Of a DNA stretch of 64,000 nt, positions 47,821 to 59,820 are shown in pieces. Location: the NCBI GenBank assembly GCA_027579435.1, contig JANBPK010000783.1:42956-106955 (forward strand), read 5' to 3'. This DNA is from Candolleomyces eurysporus. Lineage: Eukaryota; Basidiomycota; Agaricomycetes; Agaricales; Psathyrellaceae. The stretch's first letter is position 1, and the number at the start of each line of letters is the position of its first letter. A model generated the notes under the pieces. It was not told the DNA's origin and searched no databases. It saw nothing but the letters and a program-made list of their open reading frames with translations. The translations under genes were made by a program, and so were the position numbers.

Positions 47821-50153
47821 TTACCAGGCGGATCTAATCAGATCGACAGCTCGTTCAGCGAGCAAATAAGTGCCCGCGGGATTGTGTCCAGTGGGGATTA
47901 CAGGCTGGCGGGAATGTACCATCAGAATCCTATTAAATGGTGATTGAAAAACACACTTACCATGGCTGAAGAATCGGCAACGCGAAGCCCGAGAACCCCC
48001 TTCACCTTGAGATCAGGGTCTAGCACTCCGTCCTTTGCGTTCCTTGCAGACATAGCTGCCGTTCCCGAGGGATGGACGGTGGTAATCAAAGTATTGCGAG
48101 TGGACTCGTCATACGCAACAGGATCGGTATCTGGATCCAAGGTGAGCGGGTTGGTGAGATAGCCGTCCCAAGCAGGTCCGGTGAAGAATTGCTTGGCTAG
48201 ACGAGCGCCCTCGCGGATGGCTTCGACGTCGAATGGATGCGTGAGGTATCCAGGATCGATGATCGGCGCATCAAATGGATTACTGGACCTTAGTTTTACA
48301 GTTCCCCCTGGAAATGTTTCTGTTAGAGACGACTTCAGAAGCAATGATTAATGCATACGGGAGTGGGGTGTCAACAAGATGATAGCAAATCCAACAACGG
48401 GTCCCGAGTTCTGATGGTTTTAATCTTCATCTCAGCGACGGCATTCAAAACTTGCTTCAAGAATAATAACACTTACGAAAATAGACAACTCGATATGAGG
48501 GGAGNTTTTTTCCAGAGGCAGTGTCACGATGGTTTTTCCAAATTGATGCGTTCGATGGGATCCTGGACCAAACGATATGCCCTGTGGCAAACTGTGCCAG
48601 AGGACCTGTCCGATTCGTCCGCCATTGCTCCAGAGCTTCTCGGTCGTCAATCCTACGAAAACGCTCATGAAAACGGGGCACTGAATTGGGCATTAAAAAC
48701 GACACCCACGGAGGCGGAGAAGAGGCAGTTGTGTTCCACACCGCAGCTCTGACTATATGGTCGGTGAGACCTTTGCCTACATCAGGAAGGTCAACAATAG
48801 TGTCGATACCCAAGGCACTCAAGTCACTGCGATCTCCAATCCCCGAATTGAGGAGAATTTGGGGAGAGCCGATGGCACCAGCCGTGAGGATGAGCTCCTT
48901 TGAAGCCGTCAAGGTCTTCCGAGTATCGCCTAACACGAGTGTCAACATCCGGGGTCACAAATAGTTCAAGACGGCATTCTAACCTCCAGACCTAGGGGCA
49001 ATTTCAAGAGTGCGAATTTCAGGTCGCTGTCCAGACTTAGTTGTCAGGACACGAGTCGCCAGAGTATCGATGGCAATGTCTAGATTGGGCCTTCGTCTGA
49101 CTTGCGGCTCAAGATACGCAGTCGCTGCACTGCTCCTTTCACCATTTCCAATGTTCGACTGCGTCCAAGCTACGAAATACATCAGAACCTAGTGGCATTG
49201 TATCAGAAAGATATCCAACTCACTAACGCCAAGCGGATAACCCGAGTTGGGATCCAAATTGAACGGAAACCTCTCACTCTGTAGCTGAGTGTTTTGCATG
49301 ACACGCAGGTCAACAGGACTAGGATCACTCTGAGGCAAAGACACAAATGTGTTTCCGTGAAACCCATGCACACGGGGATCAAATTGGCCTGTTATATTGC
49401 GGCCTCCGTTCGGTGGAACCCATTTCTCGTGCTTAATCCTTTATTAGTTCTCCTTTTATTTTGAATATAATAGCCACTAGACTCACCCGTTTCGCAAGAG
49501 AAAACAAAGACCTCCAAGACCAACCTTCATCGCGAGTAATCTTGGCCCAAGCATTGTATTCGTCCCCAGAGCCACGGGTATACAGCATGCCATCTACAAG
49601 CAACCACCTATTAGCATTCTCACAGCTCAATGTTCAATAGATGCTACACACGTACTGATTGAGCTACTTCCTCCAAGTACGTGTCCTCTCTTGTACTCAA
49701 GTGCTCGGTTGTTGACATTCGGCTGGGGCTCAGTGACGTAGTTCCACTTGTACGTATCATTAATGCGGTCTTGATTGTATCCTGGGACTGCAATCTCGAG
49801 GACGCCTTCGTTACTACAGTAGCAAAATACACCCAAATAAACTTCAATGAAAGACAGAGCGTTGAAGGAGGATTATCTCAGACGTACTCTGGTCCTGCTT
49901 CAATGAGAAGAACGTTGAAACGCGGATTCTCGCTCAGCCTACTGGCTATAACCGACCCCGAGCTTCCACCTAAAACCATATGAACCTTTCCCAGAATTCG
50001 ACTAGATAAGAAAGCAATCCACACACCTCCGACAACGATGAAATCATAGCTTCGCCTAGTTGGCACGTCGTTTACAGACTGGTACACTCGCCCGTGAGCA
50101 ATCTGAACGTAGGAGGCGACAAGAAGTGAGAGAATTCCAAACTGCATCTTCAT
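47821..50153 (-). CDS. GMC oxidoreductase, aryl-alcohol-oxidase-like, secreted
   Basis: Ten exons (50027–50153, 49888–49969, 49656–49813, 49487–49593, 49224–49431, 48984–49169, 48477–48929, 48359–48410, 47961–48307, 47821–47904) give about 600 residues. Features: a signal peptide (MKMQFGILSLLVASYVQIAHG); a Rossmann FAD-binding start (YDFIVVGGGSSGSVIASRLS); GMC signature 1 (GHVLGGSSSIN); GMC signature 2 (GAIGSPQILLNSGIG); and the two active-site histidines in HPSGTAAMS and IPTGHNPAGTY. Such enzymes oxidise alcohols and release H2O2. The exon at 48477–48929 carries one base too many at an N next to an A/T run (48506). The frame resumes correctly after it, so this is probably a sequencing fault. 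It is convergent with the GH5 gene, with 265 nt between stops. Confidence 0.88.
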
Positions 50154-50196
50154 CCAAGTTGGTGGGAATAGGAAGGGAAGCAATGCCTCTCCGCCG

Positions 50197-50204
50197 CTTT
50201 TATA
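50197..50204 (-). promoter_or_regulatory. TATA box of the GMC oxidoreductase gene
   Basis: GGTATAAAAGC on the minus strand, about 45–50 nt upstream of the ATG at 50153. Confidence 0.5.
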
Positions 50205-50209
50205 CCTTT

Positions 50210-51000
50210 CTGAATCGCGAGCGAGACATAAAGTTAATGACCAATAGATCACCGTTTTTCCGTTCACAGCGGCAAGGTGACATTGCTTAATGCAACTCGA
50301 ACAGAAGTGCTGATCAGCAGACGAAATGGCACAGTGGTGTCGAATCATATCCAGAAGGTTCTTGACCAGCCACCATCAGTAGATTTCTATCTTCGCGGAC
50401 AAAATTAGAAGGAATCAAGGCACATAAGATGTCCTTGAGATTTTGAGGGAGAAAAACGGTGCTAACACCAAATTCATGACCCCATAGAACCTTCATTTAA
50501 CACTCACTGGATCTGCCCCATGCTTCGTTCGCCGTTCAGACACCGAAGGCGGTCCTCGAGCACTACATCGGATCTAGGCACTAGCCAGTGATAGCAATCG
50601 ATCCCTGGAACAATGTTAAACTTCCCAAGTCCGGCTCATCGCAAAGTGCGAAGGTATGGACGCCCATAGTGATTTCCTCAACGTCCGAGCGGTCGGGGTA
50701 CAAACAACAATGGGGCATGTCGGGGTAGCCACAGGTGACGCTCTTTCGAAAGAAATTAAAACCCTGGTATTTAGTGGTCTGAGCTTAGTATGCCCTGTAG
50801 ATTGGAAAAACAATACCGAAGGGAATGGCCCAACTGCATACACGAGGAACCAGGCCAGGACAAAAGCACTTACAGCCGAGCCACATTCAAATCCATCCGG
50901 AATTTATCATAAATGTCATTATGTCTAGTATTAGTTTACAACTAGTACGCGTGCATGGCCCTATGTACAGACGTTAATGAACAGTAGGTCGCAAGGTGTA
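50210..51000. other. No recognisable gene
   Basis: A minus-strand open stretch at 50616–50843 is weakly hydrophobic and could be a membrane-protein relic, but no family could be assigned. Confidence 0.35.
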
Positions 51001-51002
51001 TC

Positions 51003-51310
51003 GAACTCTCGACCTGGAGGGGCGAGCCGAAAAGTCCGTTATTTGTCTTACGTCATTCAGACGGGTCAGCGAGCATTTCTGGGTTTTGCCCTTGACCGCG
51101 ACAATTTTCGACGCTACGCTTCCATGAATCAGCCCTAAACACAAACACGATCTCTATACCCGAAGCTTGATGGAGCTGGTATAAATTGAGGAAAGGATGA
51201 GGCGGAGAACAATGAACATCCGGTGCGAATTTTATCGGGTGTACGGGAAGTGAAGGCGTGGTTGAGGGGAAGGTACTGCTTTGATAGAGCACCTGGTTCT
51301 GATGGTAGAT
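51003..51310 (+). pseudogene. 5' fragment of the EH-like gene (copy f) with a tRNA-like half
   Basis: From about 51045 the plus strand follows the 5' leader and first exon of the 41306–44011 gene. Around 51235–51285 it encodes SGVREVKAWLRGRY, matching LGVREVRAWLRGRY. Immediately before it (51003–51045, minus strand) is a tRNA-like 3' half with a B-box-like GAGAGTTCGATAC, arranged as at 683–731. Frameshifts and stops are present, so it is not functional. Confidence 0.6.
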
Positions 51311-52690
51311 TTTGGAGTACTTCGCTGCAAAGCTTGCGTATATACGACTCATCACGGCCGCCCAGGGTGGCCAGGACTTTGATAAAGATCTCGCGCTTTA
51401 AAGGGTGGATGAATGTATTTAGTTTTTGGGTGACAGACACCACCGCTGACCTTTGTCGAAATTTGGTGTGGTCCGCCACGGCACCAACGACCTTCGACGA
51501 CCGCGATCTCTGTGCGACCAGGCGGTGTACAAATATTTGGGCACCCCACTAGTCGCGTGCATGGATCGCACGGCCACTTCCTTCTCTCTTCTCCCGACTA
51601 CCACCACCACCTCACCAAACGACGACGAGCGACGGGGATGAAACACAGCTGCCGCCAGTGATGCTGAGGGACAGGAAAGAAGAGGAGGAAAGGAAAATGG
51701 GCGGATGAGAGGTGGAGAACGGCGACGGCGAGGCGCAACCTCGGATAGTCTAACCCTCCACCAAGCTATGGCAACGTTCTAAACGACGTCGCCCCTCTCG
51801 TCTCACCAGCACTGTCGCGCCGCCGTTAACAAACGGCGACGCGGCACCGATACCAGGTAAGTGGGTATCGATATGCCCTGGCACCGTATTGGCCGCTCGT
51901 TTATATCGATCAGTCCGGGTCTCAAAGCGAAACCGAGGTTGAAAAGGGGGGATCGGAAAGGGGAAGGACGGTAGGGGTTTTGACGGGAACGAGGAATGAT
52001 TCCGCTTTCAGAGAGCAGACGAGCGGCTGGTGGTGCGCGACGAAGAACGGTGGCGGCGGTGCCCACCAACTTACCACCACCACTACTACCACCCGCGAAC
52101 GTTGAAAGATGGCTCCCACTGGTTCACCACCGCCACCACCCGTGAATGTCGACCTGCGGCGCCCCCTGGTTCACTACTGCTACAGCCACCCGCTAACGGT
52201 GTCCTCCGTCATCTGCGGGTCTCGGTTCGATGGAGGAGGGTCCAACCTTCGCTACTCCCAATGTGACGACGAAGACGAGTGGGCTGACCGAGAGGTTGAG
52301 GAGTTCACCCCAGCGTTCGCAGAGTCGTCAGCTACGATGGGAGGACGAGCAGCNACCAACATATTAAGAGGAGGAATGCAGTTGGGGGAGGAGAGGAGGG
52401 CGATAGAGTTGCTTGGGCGAGGTGGGGTGGGTTGGGGGTGGTGGGAGCGTACAGAAGGGAATGTAAGCATTTTTGTTTTTTATTTGTGTTCTTTTCTTCG
52501 TTGCTTCATCCATTTGTTTTCGTACGTCACACATGCTTATTTGCTCGTCCATCCTCTTCCCTGTCGTTCACTTCACGTTTTCTGTCGACTTGAATTTTTC
52601 CATTGTCGTTCATGGCTTCATAATCTTTTTCGTTTATTTCCTTTTCTTCCGTTAATCACGTTCACGCGCTGAAACTTGTTCCTCTATCCA
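51311..52690. other. No recognisable gene
   Basis: Contains a long open stretch at 52109–52672 with a Pro-rich start and an acidic run (DDEDEWADREVEEF), but no domain is recognised and it cannot be spliced in frame to the exon that follows. Triplet-rich DNA (CACCAC, ACCACC) near 51600–51620 and 52070–52095 inflates open frames here. Confidence 0.3.
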
Positions 52691-52691
52691 G

Positions 52692-53060
52692 TCCACTGCT
52701 TATCATCAGTTATGCGTCCGGTTTTCAGATCTGGGACGTGTCGAACTTGGCCACCGAAGTGCTTAACCTCAAGCTCGATACCGGTTCCACCGATACTCAG
52801 GAATGGTGCGACGGCAGAACTGAGAAAGTGGCAAGCGTTGCTTTTATACCCCAGGAAGCCTCGAAGGAAGGAAGGAGTCTCGGAGAAACCGTGAGGATGG
52901 GAGAGGACGGAAGGGATACTATACGTTGGGTGTTTTGTGAGTACCCTAAGTCTTCTCGTCATTACCGAGTACTGAAACGCCTTCTTTTGCTTGACGAGTA
53001 CAGACTTGAAGCTCAACCCTCATCGGACCCGAATGCAAGCTCGACAACATCTCTAGGCAT
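52692..53060 (+). pseudogene. Fragment of a BCAS3/WD40-like gene
   Basis: After a good acceptor (CTATCCAG) the sequence encodes LLIISYASGFQIWDVSNL, the wording seen in BCAS3-like beta-propeller proteins. An acidic stretch (TRTEKVASVAFIPQEA-like) follows to a donor at 52937. The next exon-like piece after 52992 reaches a stop within about 20 codons, and no upstream exon joins in frame. It is either a truncated copy or a gene broken by sequence errors. Confidence 0.4.
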
Positions 53061-53579
53061 CTATTCGCTGAGAACCATCATGTTGTCGAACGACTCTCGT
53101 TCGATGGTGCGCTGAATAAGTTGAAGTGTTGTGAGAAGTTTATTGTTGTCGTACGTTTCCTTCGCTTTTCCCTCTCTATTGTCACTAACTGATCAATTCT
53201 CCTCAGTCGACTTCTTCGCCTCCAGCTCTCCACGTCCTTTCGACATCGTCGTTCGGAATATCTATACCATCTCAGCATCTGGACTTGCGACATTCACGAC
53301 TACTCGTATGACAGTGTACATCTTCGGGACTTCAACTTCCTTCATATTTATCGGTGTCTTCTGCAAGTTCGACCCAAGTTCCCGTGGCTTCGTCAATCCC
53401 TCAAGACACTCAAGGAGGCCGAGCAGAGGGTACTAGTGACCTTCCTCGCCCTGTGTTCGAGCTTTCGCATCGGCTCCTAGGGCACTGGCTCCCGGAGCCT
53501 GGGCCCAGCCTCCCGTGGGAAACCCGGTTTTCGAGCTCCGACCCGGGTGACGCGACTTTCGAGCTCCGAGGGGGGTCGT

Positions 53580-54327
53580 AAGCGTCGTGTTTGCGTTATC
53601 AGGAAAGGGTGAAACAGAGGTATTAGTGACCGTCATACGAGGGATGGTAAGAAAGGTTCAGGAAAGCGTAACATCAAACGAGGTATGTAAGAAAGGCGTA
53701 AACCATAGGAAAGCATCCCGTTTAGGAAAGTGTGAACCGCTACACGATGTATTTCTTGGTCGGGTCAGAAGCGGTGCTCCGCTCAAACAGCTGATGCCAC
53801 CGCATCGAGTAAGCCTGGTAATGGCCGACGACTCCGCTGTCGGCTGGAATGAAAGATTTCAGCGCCGCACAGTTCTGGATCTGCCGGCCTGCAGATCTCC
53901 AATGTCGGCTCCCTCCTTCTCGACATCCTCCGTTTCGAGCTCCGACCCGGTGTGACTGTCATACGAGGTATGTAAGCGTCGTGTTTGCATTATCAGGAAA
54001 GGGTGAAACAGAGGTATTACTGACTGTCTGAGAAAAGTGTGAACCGTGTTCAGGAAAGCGTAACATCATTATCGGGAAAGGGTGAAACGAGGGATGTAAG
54101 AAAGGCGTAAACCGTAAGTAAGTAGGAAAGCATAAACAGTAAGGTAAGCATCGGTAAAAAGGGTGAAACGAGGTATGTAAGAAAGGCGTAAACCGCAAGT
54201 AGGAAAGCATAAACAGTAAGGTAAGCATCGGTAACATCATTATCAGGAAAGGGTGAAACGAGGTATGTAAGAAAAGTGTAAACCGTAAGCAATTAGGAAA
54301 GCGCCCCGTTTAGGAAAGTGTGAACCG
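53580..54327. repeat. Complex short-repeat array
   Basis: Imperfect modules recur in varying order: AGGAAAGGGTGAAAC, GAGGTATGTAAGAAAGGCGT, AAACCGTAAG and AGGAAAGCATAAACAGTAAG. The same modules flank both copies of the 3' end of the large gene (53740 and 54328). The array and the gene end were therefore duplicated together. Long open frames on the minus strand here are a by-product of the repeat (recurring VYAFLTYLVSPFPDN). Confidence 0.7.
53740..53932 (-). pseudogene. Duplicated 3' end of the large zinc-finger gene
   Basis: Nearly identical to 54328–54540, including the terminal DPTKKYIV and stop codon. It ends abruptly at about 53932, where a TTTCGAGCTCCGACCCGG segment (also present near 53533 and 53560) begins. 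It lacks all upstream exons, so it is a gene-end fragment. Confidence 0.7.
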
Positions 54328-57300
54328 CTATACGATATATTTCTTGGTCGGGTCGAAAACGGTGCTCTGCTCAAACAGCTGATGCCACCGCATCGAGTAA
54401 GCCCGGTAATGGCTGACGACTCCGCTGTCGGCTGGAATGAAAGATTTCAGCACCGCATAGTTCTGAATGGACATGCCCTTCGATCTGCCGGCCTGCAGAT
54501 CTCCAATGTCGGCTCCCTCCTTCTCGACATCCTCCGTGTACCTGGCACCCCCTGGAAGCCGGCGGCGCTGGATGGCCACCGTGAGATGGCGATAGGGACG
54601 GAGCCCTGAAATCCATTCAAAGGGCTTGGCTCCCTTCCTGTCCAAGCGTTTGAAGAAAGCTGAAACGGCGTCCCCTAGGATTCGAGCATCGATCTCCAGA
54701 CCGCCAGCGGCCCAGAGCTTGCTGCGGTAAACGCTGTTGATTTGGCGTCTTTCTGCTGGCAGCTTGGATTTGACGATGAACAGGCGTTCGACAGGCCGAA
54801 CGATCCGTATCAGGATGAAGAGCAGACGGGAGATTCGGTACGGAAGCACCCGCAGAATCTCCTTGAATCGGCCTTGGGCTTTCGCACCTTTCCAGTAATC
54901 CGAAAAGATAGCCAGAGTCCCCATCTCGCTCTCCGCAAACAGATGGCGGCGACCTGCCCTGGTGTTCGAGATTTGCATGAGATTCTCCTCGGTGGACCGG
55001 CCAGGAGATCCCTGGAGGATGTGAGCTAATGCGTAAAGACGCACCGTCGCCTCACGGATCCGACCGGTCCAAGGCCAACCCTTCTCGCTGTCCCAAACCA
55101 GACCACCGCGGCCGCTACCGCTAGGAGAGACCAGGTTCTTCTGCTCCACCAGTTTGAGCATGAAGGTCTTGGAATCCGGGTTACTGATACCGTCTTGAGG
55201 AAGAAGGCAGCCATACCCCCGAGTATCCACGTCTCCCGTGTCCTTCAGCTCCGAGAAGTTGCAGTCGATGCCGAGATCAGCGAGCGTGTGGCATTGAAGG
55301 ACTTCATCTCGGATGAAAGTCTCCAACAATTCCAGTTGATAGTCGACAAAGCCGAAGAAGTCAGGAAGGCTGAACCGATTCTGATCGACCAGCAGCAAAT
55401 GATCGTCCACCCACTGCATGTTTGGCCTTTTGCGCGCTCTCCTCTGATGAACGCTGGAGATGTGCATGTTGTTCCGTAGAATCGAGTATGGGGAAATGTT
55501 GCCTGGCGTGAGGTACGTCTTCACCCATGACAGACCGCGCCTGAAAAAGCCAACCGCATCAGTTTAAGATTTGCTGTGAGTAACGAGACCTCGGTACATA
55601 CCCAAACCACCCGGGCCGCTCCGATGCCATGTTTTCCACCGCCCTGTTTCCCAAATTCGAATTCGTGGCATTACCGCTCTTCTCTTCTGGCTGATCCACC
55701 TCCATTTCTTCCCCCTCATCAGTACCATTGTTCTCATTTGGGTTGAAATCAGAACCAGCATCAGAGTCTGCAGAACCATCTGCCATTTCAACATCGGAAT
55801 ACGCGCCAGAGCCTTTGGTGGAGGACTTGGACGTGCGTGCACGAAGATTCCAATGAGGATGAGGATGTGGAGAAGAAGGAGAGGAGGGAGCCATCGAGGT
55901 NGGGGGTGGAAGGAGGTTTCGGAGGGACCGCACATGGTTGCTCTGCTGCAGATTGAGGGGTTTCTGCATTCTGTTGTGCGCTATACTGCTGAAAGTCCTC
56001 ATGGAGGTGGTGGTAGGCCCTAAGCCTCACAGAGAATTGGGCCTTCGAGAGGTAAGGTGGGATCAGCGCAAGAGGAACAGGATTTCCCTCTGGTGTAAGA
56101 GATGTGAGGGACAGGTATGTGGAGAAGGGGTCTTCGAAGACATCGAAGGCGGCACGTTCAGGATTGGTGGGGAAATAGAGGGCATGTAATGCGGTTTGAA
56201 TGCAGGCTCCCACTTCCATGAGGCTTGCCTTACTGTCACGAAGGGATCCATCGAGATCCCGGAGAGCCTCTCTTTGAGCGTTATCGAGCTGGAATACATT
56301 CTTTCCATCTTTCCTTTTGATCGGGTCACGCAAATTGTAAAGCATATGGCGAAGGAGTTGGACCTCAAAAAGAAGGTATGAGTTCAACGTGTGCTGTCTT
56401 TGGGGGATTGAGAAAGGGCGGCCCCCTGCTGGGCTTCCATATAGGCTGCACATGTGGATGAGCTAAGACCCATTTAGATTGGCAGTGGGTACTTACGCAG
56501 CACCTCTCCCAATGAGACATAGAAGACCAGGATGAGCCCTCTGAACGCTGGAGCATATGCTCAAGAAAGTTGCAGAAACTGCGGCTGTGAGCTTATTCGT
56601 GAGACCAGTGGCAGCTCTTCGCCCAACTGGTCTGATCGACAGCACCCTACGAGCCTCTTCCATGGCAATAAGCTCCCAGAGCTCAACCATTTTCATCTCG
56701 GCGAATGCTGGAGGAACGAGTTCGAGTGCACCACCATCCATTTCTTCCTCTTCAACTGCAAAGTCAGCTTCCTCCTGCTCAATCAGGTTTAGGAGATCTT
56801 CTCGGCTGGGGTCGGATGTGGATGATGGGACAATGGGATTAAGTGGTGGGAACAGCGACTGGAGGTTTGAGTGGGGTACAGGGAAGAAAGCCCACAGACC
56901 TGGCCCTGAAAAGAACGTCTGTACAGGTGCCTTTTTCCAGCGCTTGGTGCCTGGCTTCACCTTTGGACCGCCCTGATGCACACCTCCACAGTGTTTAGCC
57001 ATAGTTCCCTCACTAAGGCAACAGTAGGCGTAGGGAGAATTTGAGCATGGGGGAAGGGTGCAGACAAGGCCGTGCTCAAAGACTTTCAAGCCTTCGACAG
57101 GGCCTTTTTGATGCTCGTGGGGTTTCACCAACTCCTGCCAGGCACTGGGAGATGCGTCGTTCATGCTGTTGTATGTTGTCAGAATATCCGGGGCTCGACC
57201 GAGTGCCTGGGTTAGCTGTTTGTTGACTTCGCGAATGAACTTTGGTTTTGACATTCCAAGGTTGTAGTTATGCCGATCCAGCCTAAACTTTCGGTATTTT

Positions 57301-59051
57301 TGATTGCCAGGTATCCATTCATTGTCCTCCATTTGGGTTTGGCCAACGAGATGATAGTGGAGCCCATCCAAGCACACACCAAGTTTGCAAATCAAGCACA
57401 CCAGGAGCTTGTACTGAACATTATACGCAAGGTTGTATGAGGAGAGCAACGGAGTAGCAATCAGGCCAGTGGGTTCGGATGTAATAGTTTGGCGATACTT
57501 CTTTCGCTGTGGGCTGCAGTTGACCGCATGAGAATATGTTGGGACGAAAATGATGGACAGACTACCTTTTAGGAGGAAGAATGCGCGTTGTTGGACTAAG
57601 CGTAATCACATCTTCATCTTCATCTTCGTCTTCATCATCACCTTCTGGTATTTCAAAGTCACTGCCATCTTCCTCGCTTTCGTCATCGCTGGTGTGCATG
57701 ATTGTCTTGCTTGCTTTAGAAGGACCATGTCTTGGTCGCAGGGTCCTGCTTCGAGGAGGTGTGGAAGGAATAGACTCGTCCCCTGGCCTCGAGGAGCATG
57801 TAATCTGGGACATTGGAAGGTACCGAGCTTTCTGTTCCGCAGACAGCTTAGGGAAAGGCCCAATAGAAAACAGTGAGGGTCTCACATTTTCAATGGACGT
57901 AACCTCTGGAGTGGATGACTGAATCTGGGAACCAGGAGATGGAGGAGCCGTAATCGGGGATGGTTCCGCTCCAAGCTGGAGAACAGCATCTTGGGGAAGT
58001 AGTGTTTCGCATGGAGCACTGAAGTAGGAAGGAAGTTCTTCAAGGTGGGGCACAAAGTGGGGATCATCTTGATCGTAGGATGCCTTATTTTCTGAGGGAC
58101 CAGGAGCCTCTTTGACGTGGGACAGTGAGCCAGGATCATCTTGGCTGGGATAGGTTAGGTTTTATTTCTGCTGCTATAAATTTGAGGAGAGGTAGCATAC
58201 CATGATTCAGGGTGACCTTCACTATCCAGGCTAGTGCTGAGCTCTGATGTGGGGTGATCGTCTATATCAAACCCCCAAAGAAGGCGGTCGCAGACATCTA
58301 GTGCGCTCATATCATTTGATTCTGTAAAAATGAATGGGAACCACACTTAACGGCTGCTTGAGAAATCGAAAAAGCAAAGTACACACCCTCAAAGGTAATC
58401 CCCTCGAGCGCTTGAATATATTCGGTTGCTCTAATGAGCGGCACACCGATGCCATCCATGCTTTCTTCGGATCCATCCCAGTCTGTCAACGGACCCTCCT
58501 TTCTGCCTTTGGTTAAACTCATTAGCCTCCCTTGGGAAACAAGCTCAGCAACACCCTGTACGGCAACCATCTGGTCTTTGTCATCTTGCATTTCTTTCTG
58601 GATCATGACGTCCAGCTCTTCGTTCCCAATCTCTGGGTCTTCTTCTTCATCCTCCCCAAAGTCAATCAGGTTTTTATCTTCCTCTTCCAGTGGCTGGGGG
58701 GGTATCAAAGCTGATTTGACTACCCCAACGACATCCAGAGAAAGACGGCCCGAGGAAGGACTAATGTCATCTCTATTGCAGGCAAAATGAAACTGGAGTC
58801 AAGGCAAGTCCAATCGAAATGTAGTCCACTGATACGCACACTTCCCATGGTTCGGCAGCCTCCTTCGTGCAGAAGATATAGCTCCCGTCTTTTGCGTGAG
58901 TAGTGATGTTGAACACTGTGTGTCTGACAGTTGAAAGGCTGAAAGGGCGGTCAGAGCTGGTGGATGAGGTGGCGGGAGTAATCACATACTCCATGGTTTC
59001 GCAGTGGAAGAGGGTTCTGAGAGATGTAAGAAAGTGATGGTGGAGGGTCAC
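54328..59051 (-). CDS. Large DUF3505-like zinc-finger protein of a dispersed/subtelomere-associated family
   Basis: Seven exons (58842–59051, 58387–58792, 58201–58321, 57566–58144, 56497–57513, 55602–56445, 54328–55540) join with GT–AG sites to about 1462 residues. Acidic, Ser/Pro-rich regions lie in the first third. At about 470–500 is a C2H2-like finger (LVCLICKLGVCLDGLHYHL), and later a second (YAYCCLSEGTMAKHCGGVH). This resembles DUF3505/OrsD-type fingers. The C-terminal half has SEMGTLAIFSDYWKG and EILRVLPYRISRLLFILIRI, which I associate from memory with N-terminal parts of basidiomycete telomere-linked helicase genes. No Walker or DEAH motif is present, so it is not a helicase. The 55602–56445 exon has one base too many near the N at 55901. 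Confidence 0.75.
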
Positions 59052-59141
59052 CGATCTTGAGGTTCAACGTTTGAGAGGATGGAGGGGGTAAATGAGAAAA
59101 AGGTGGTCAAACTGGCAAACTCAAAGTCAATCAGGTGTCTG

Positions 59142-59150
59142 TTTTATAGG
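59142..59150 (-). promoter_or_regulatory. TATA box of the large zinc-finger gene
   Basis: CCTATAAAAC on the minus strand, about 90 nt upstream of the ATG at 59051. It supports the chosen 5' end. Confidence 0.4.
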
Positions 59151-59820
59151 CACAACGAGGGAGGGAAACAGGAGGGAAGACAAGGGGAAGAGCATAAGGA
59201 ACGACATGGCATTGTGTCCCTTATGCTCAATTCGAGAGTATCAATGCCTCGTTCCACTTGCAGCTTGCAAGATAGCTGCCATCTCTTCCAACAGGGATGT
59301 AATATAGAAGATTGGCCTTGCTTCACTGCGCCATCTGGAGTCCAAGAGTATGGCACAGGCGTCTATTGCTTGTTTTAGCTAGCTTGCTCTTGTGACGGAA
59401 CCGTCCAGGCTGATGAATTCAACGTTACCCTATCCTCCGATGCGGTACTCCTTTGTCGCTTGGCATGCCCAGGACAAAGGTGAACAAATTTGGTATAAAA
59501 CAGACAGATCTTTTCCACATAATCCACTGGGCGCCAATGTCAGACCAGGCCGGCTGGGGCTGGCGAGGGCAATTAGGCGCCTTAATCACCTCAACCTGGT
59601 CGTCGCATGCTAGGCCTTGAGGCTCCCCAGAAACAAAACAAGGAGACTCCACACAGCATTATACGTACAATTAGGGGTAGATCGCTCCATGCGAGGAACC
59701 ATTTTACGTACATGCAGACAGGATTCAATTATTAATAGATGAGATTGCCTCAGGCAAAGGCAACACAATGCCCAAATGAAACGGCACCCGCACAGCCATT
59801 TCACATACCTACAGAGACAG
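59151..59820. other. Upstream spacer, no recognised gene
   Basis: Short frames only. It separates the 5' end of the large gene from an inverted fragment of the same family. Confidence 0.4.

Noticed and set aside
49878..50348. N-terminal extension of the GMC oxidase
   Set aside because: The frame is open upstream of 50153, but a TATA box at 50197–50204 and a classic signal peptide starting at 50153 fix the start there.
52109..52672. 187-codon plus-strand gene
   Set aside because: Triplet-repeat DNA at its start, an N in the middle and a hydrophobic run made of T-rich intron-like DNA at its end. No domain, and no in-frame splice to the WD40-like exon.
54050..54292. 80-codon minus-strand frame with recurring hydrophobic peptide
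   Set aside because: It is a translation of the short-repeat array and has no start context or splice partners.
54328..59051. RecQ/DEAH helicase or transposase
   Set aside because: No Walker A, DEAH/DEXH, DDE or tyrosine-recombinase motif is visible in any exon.
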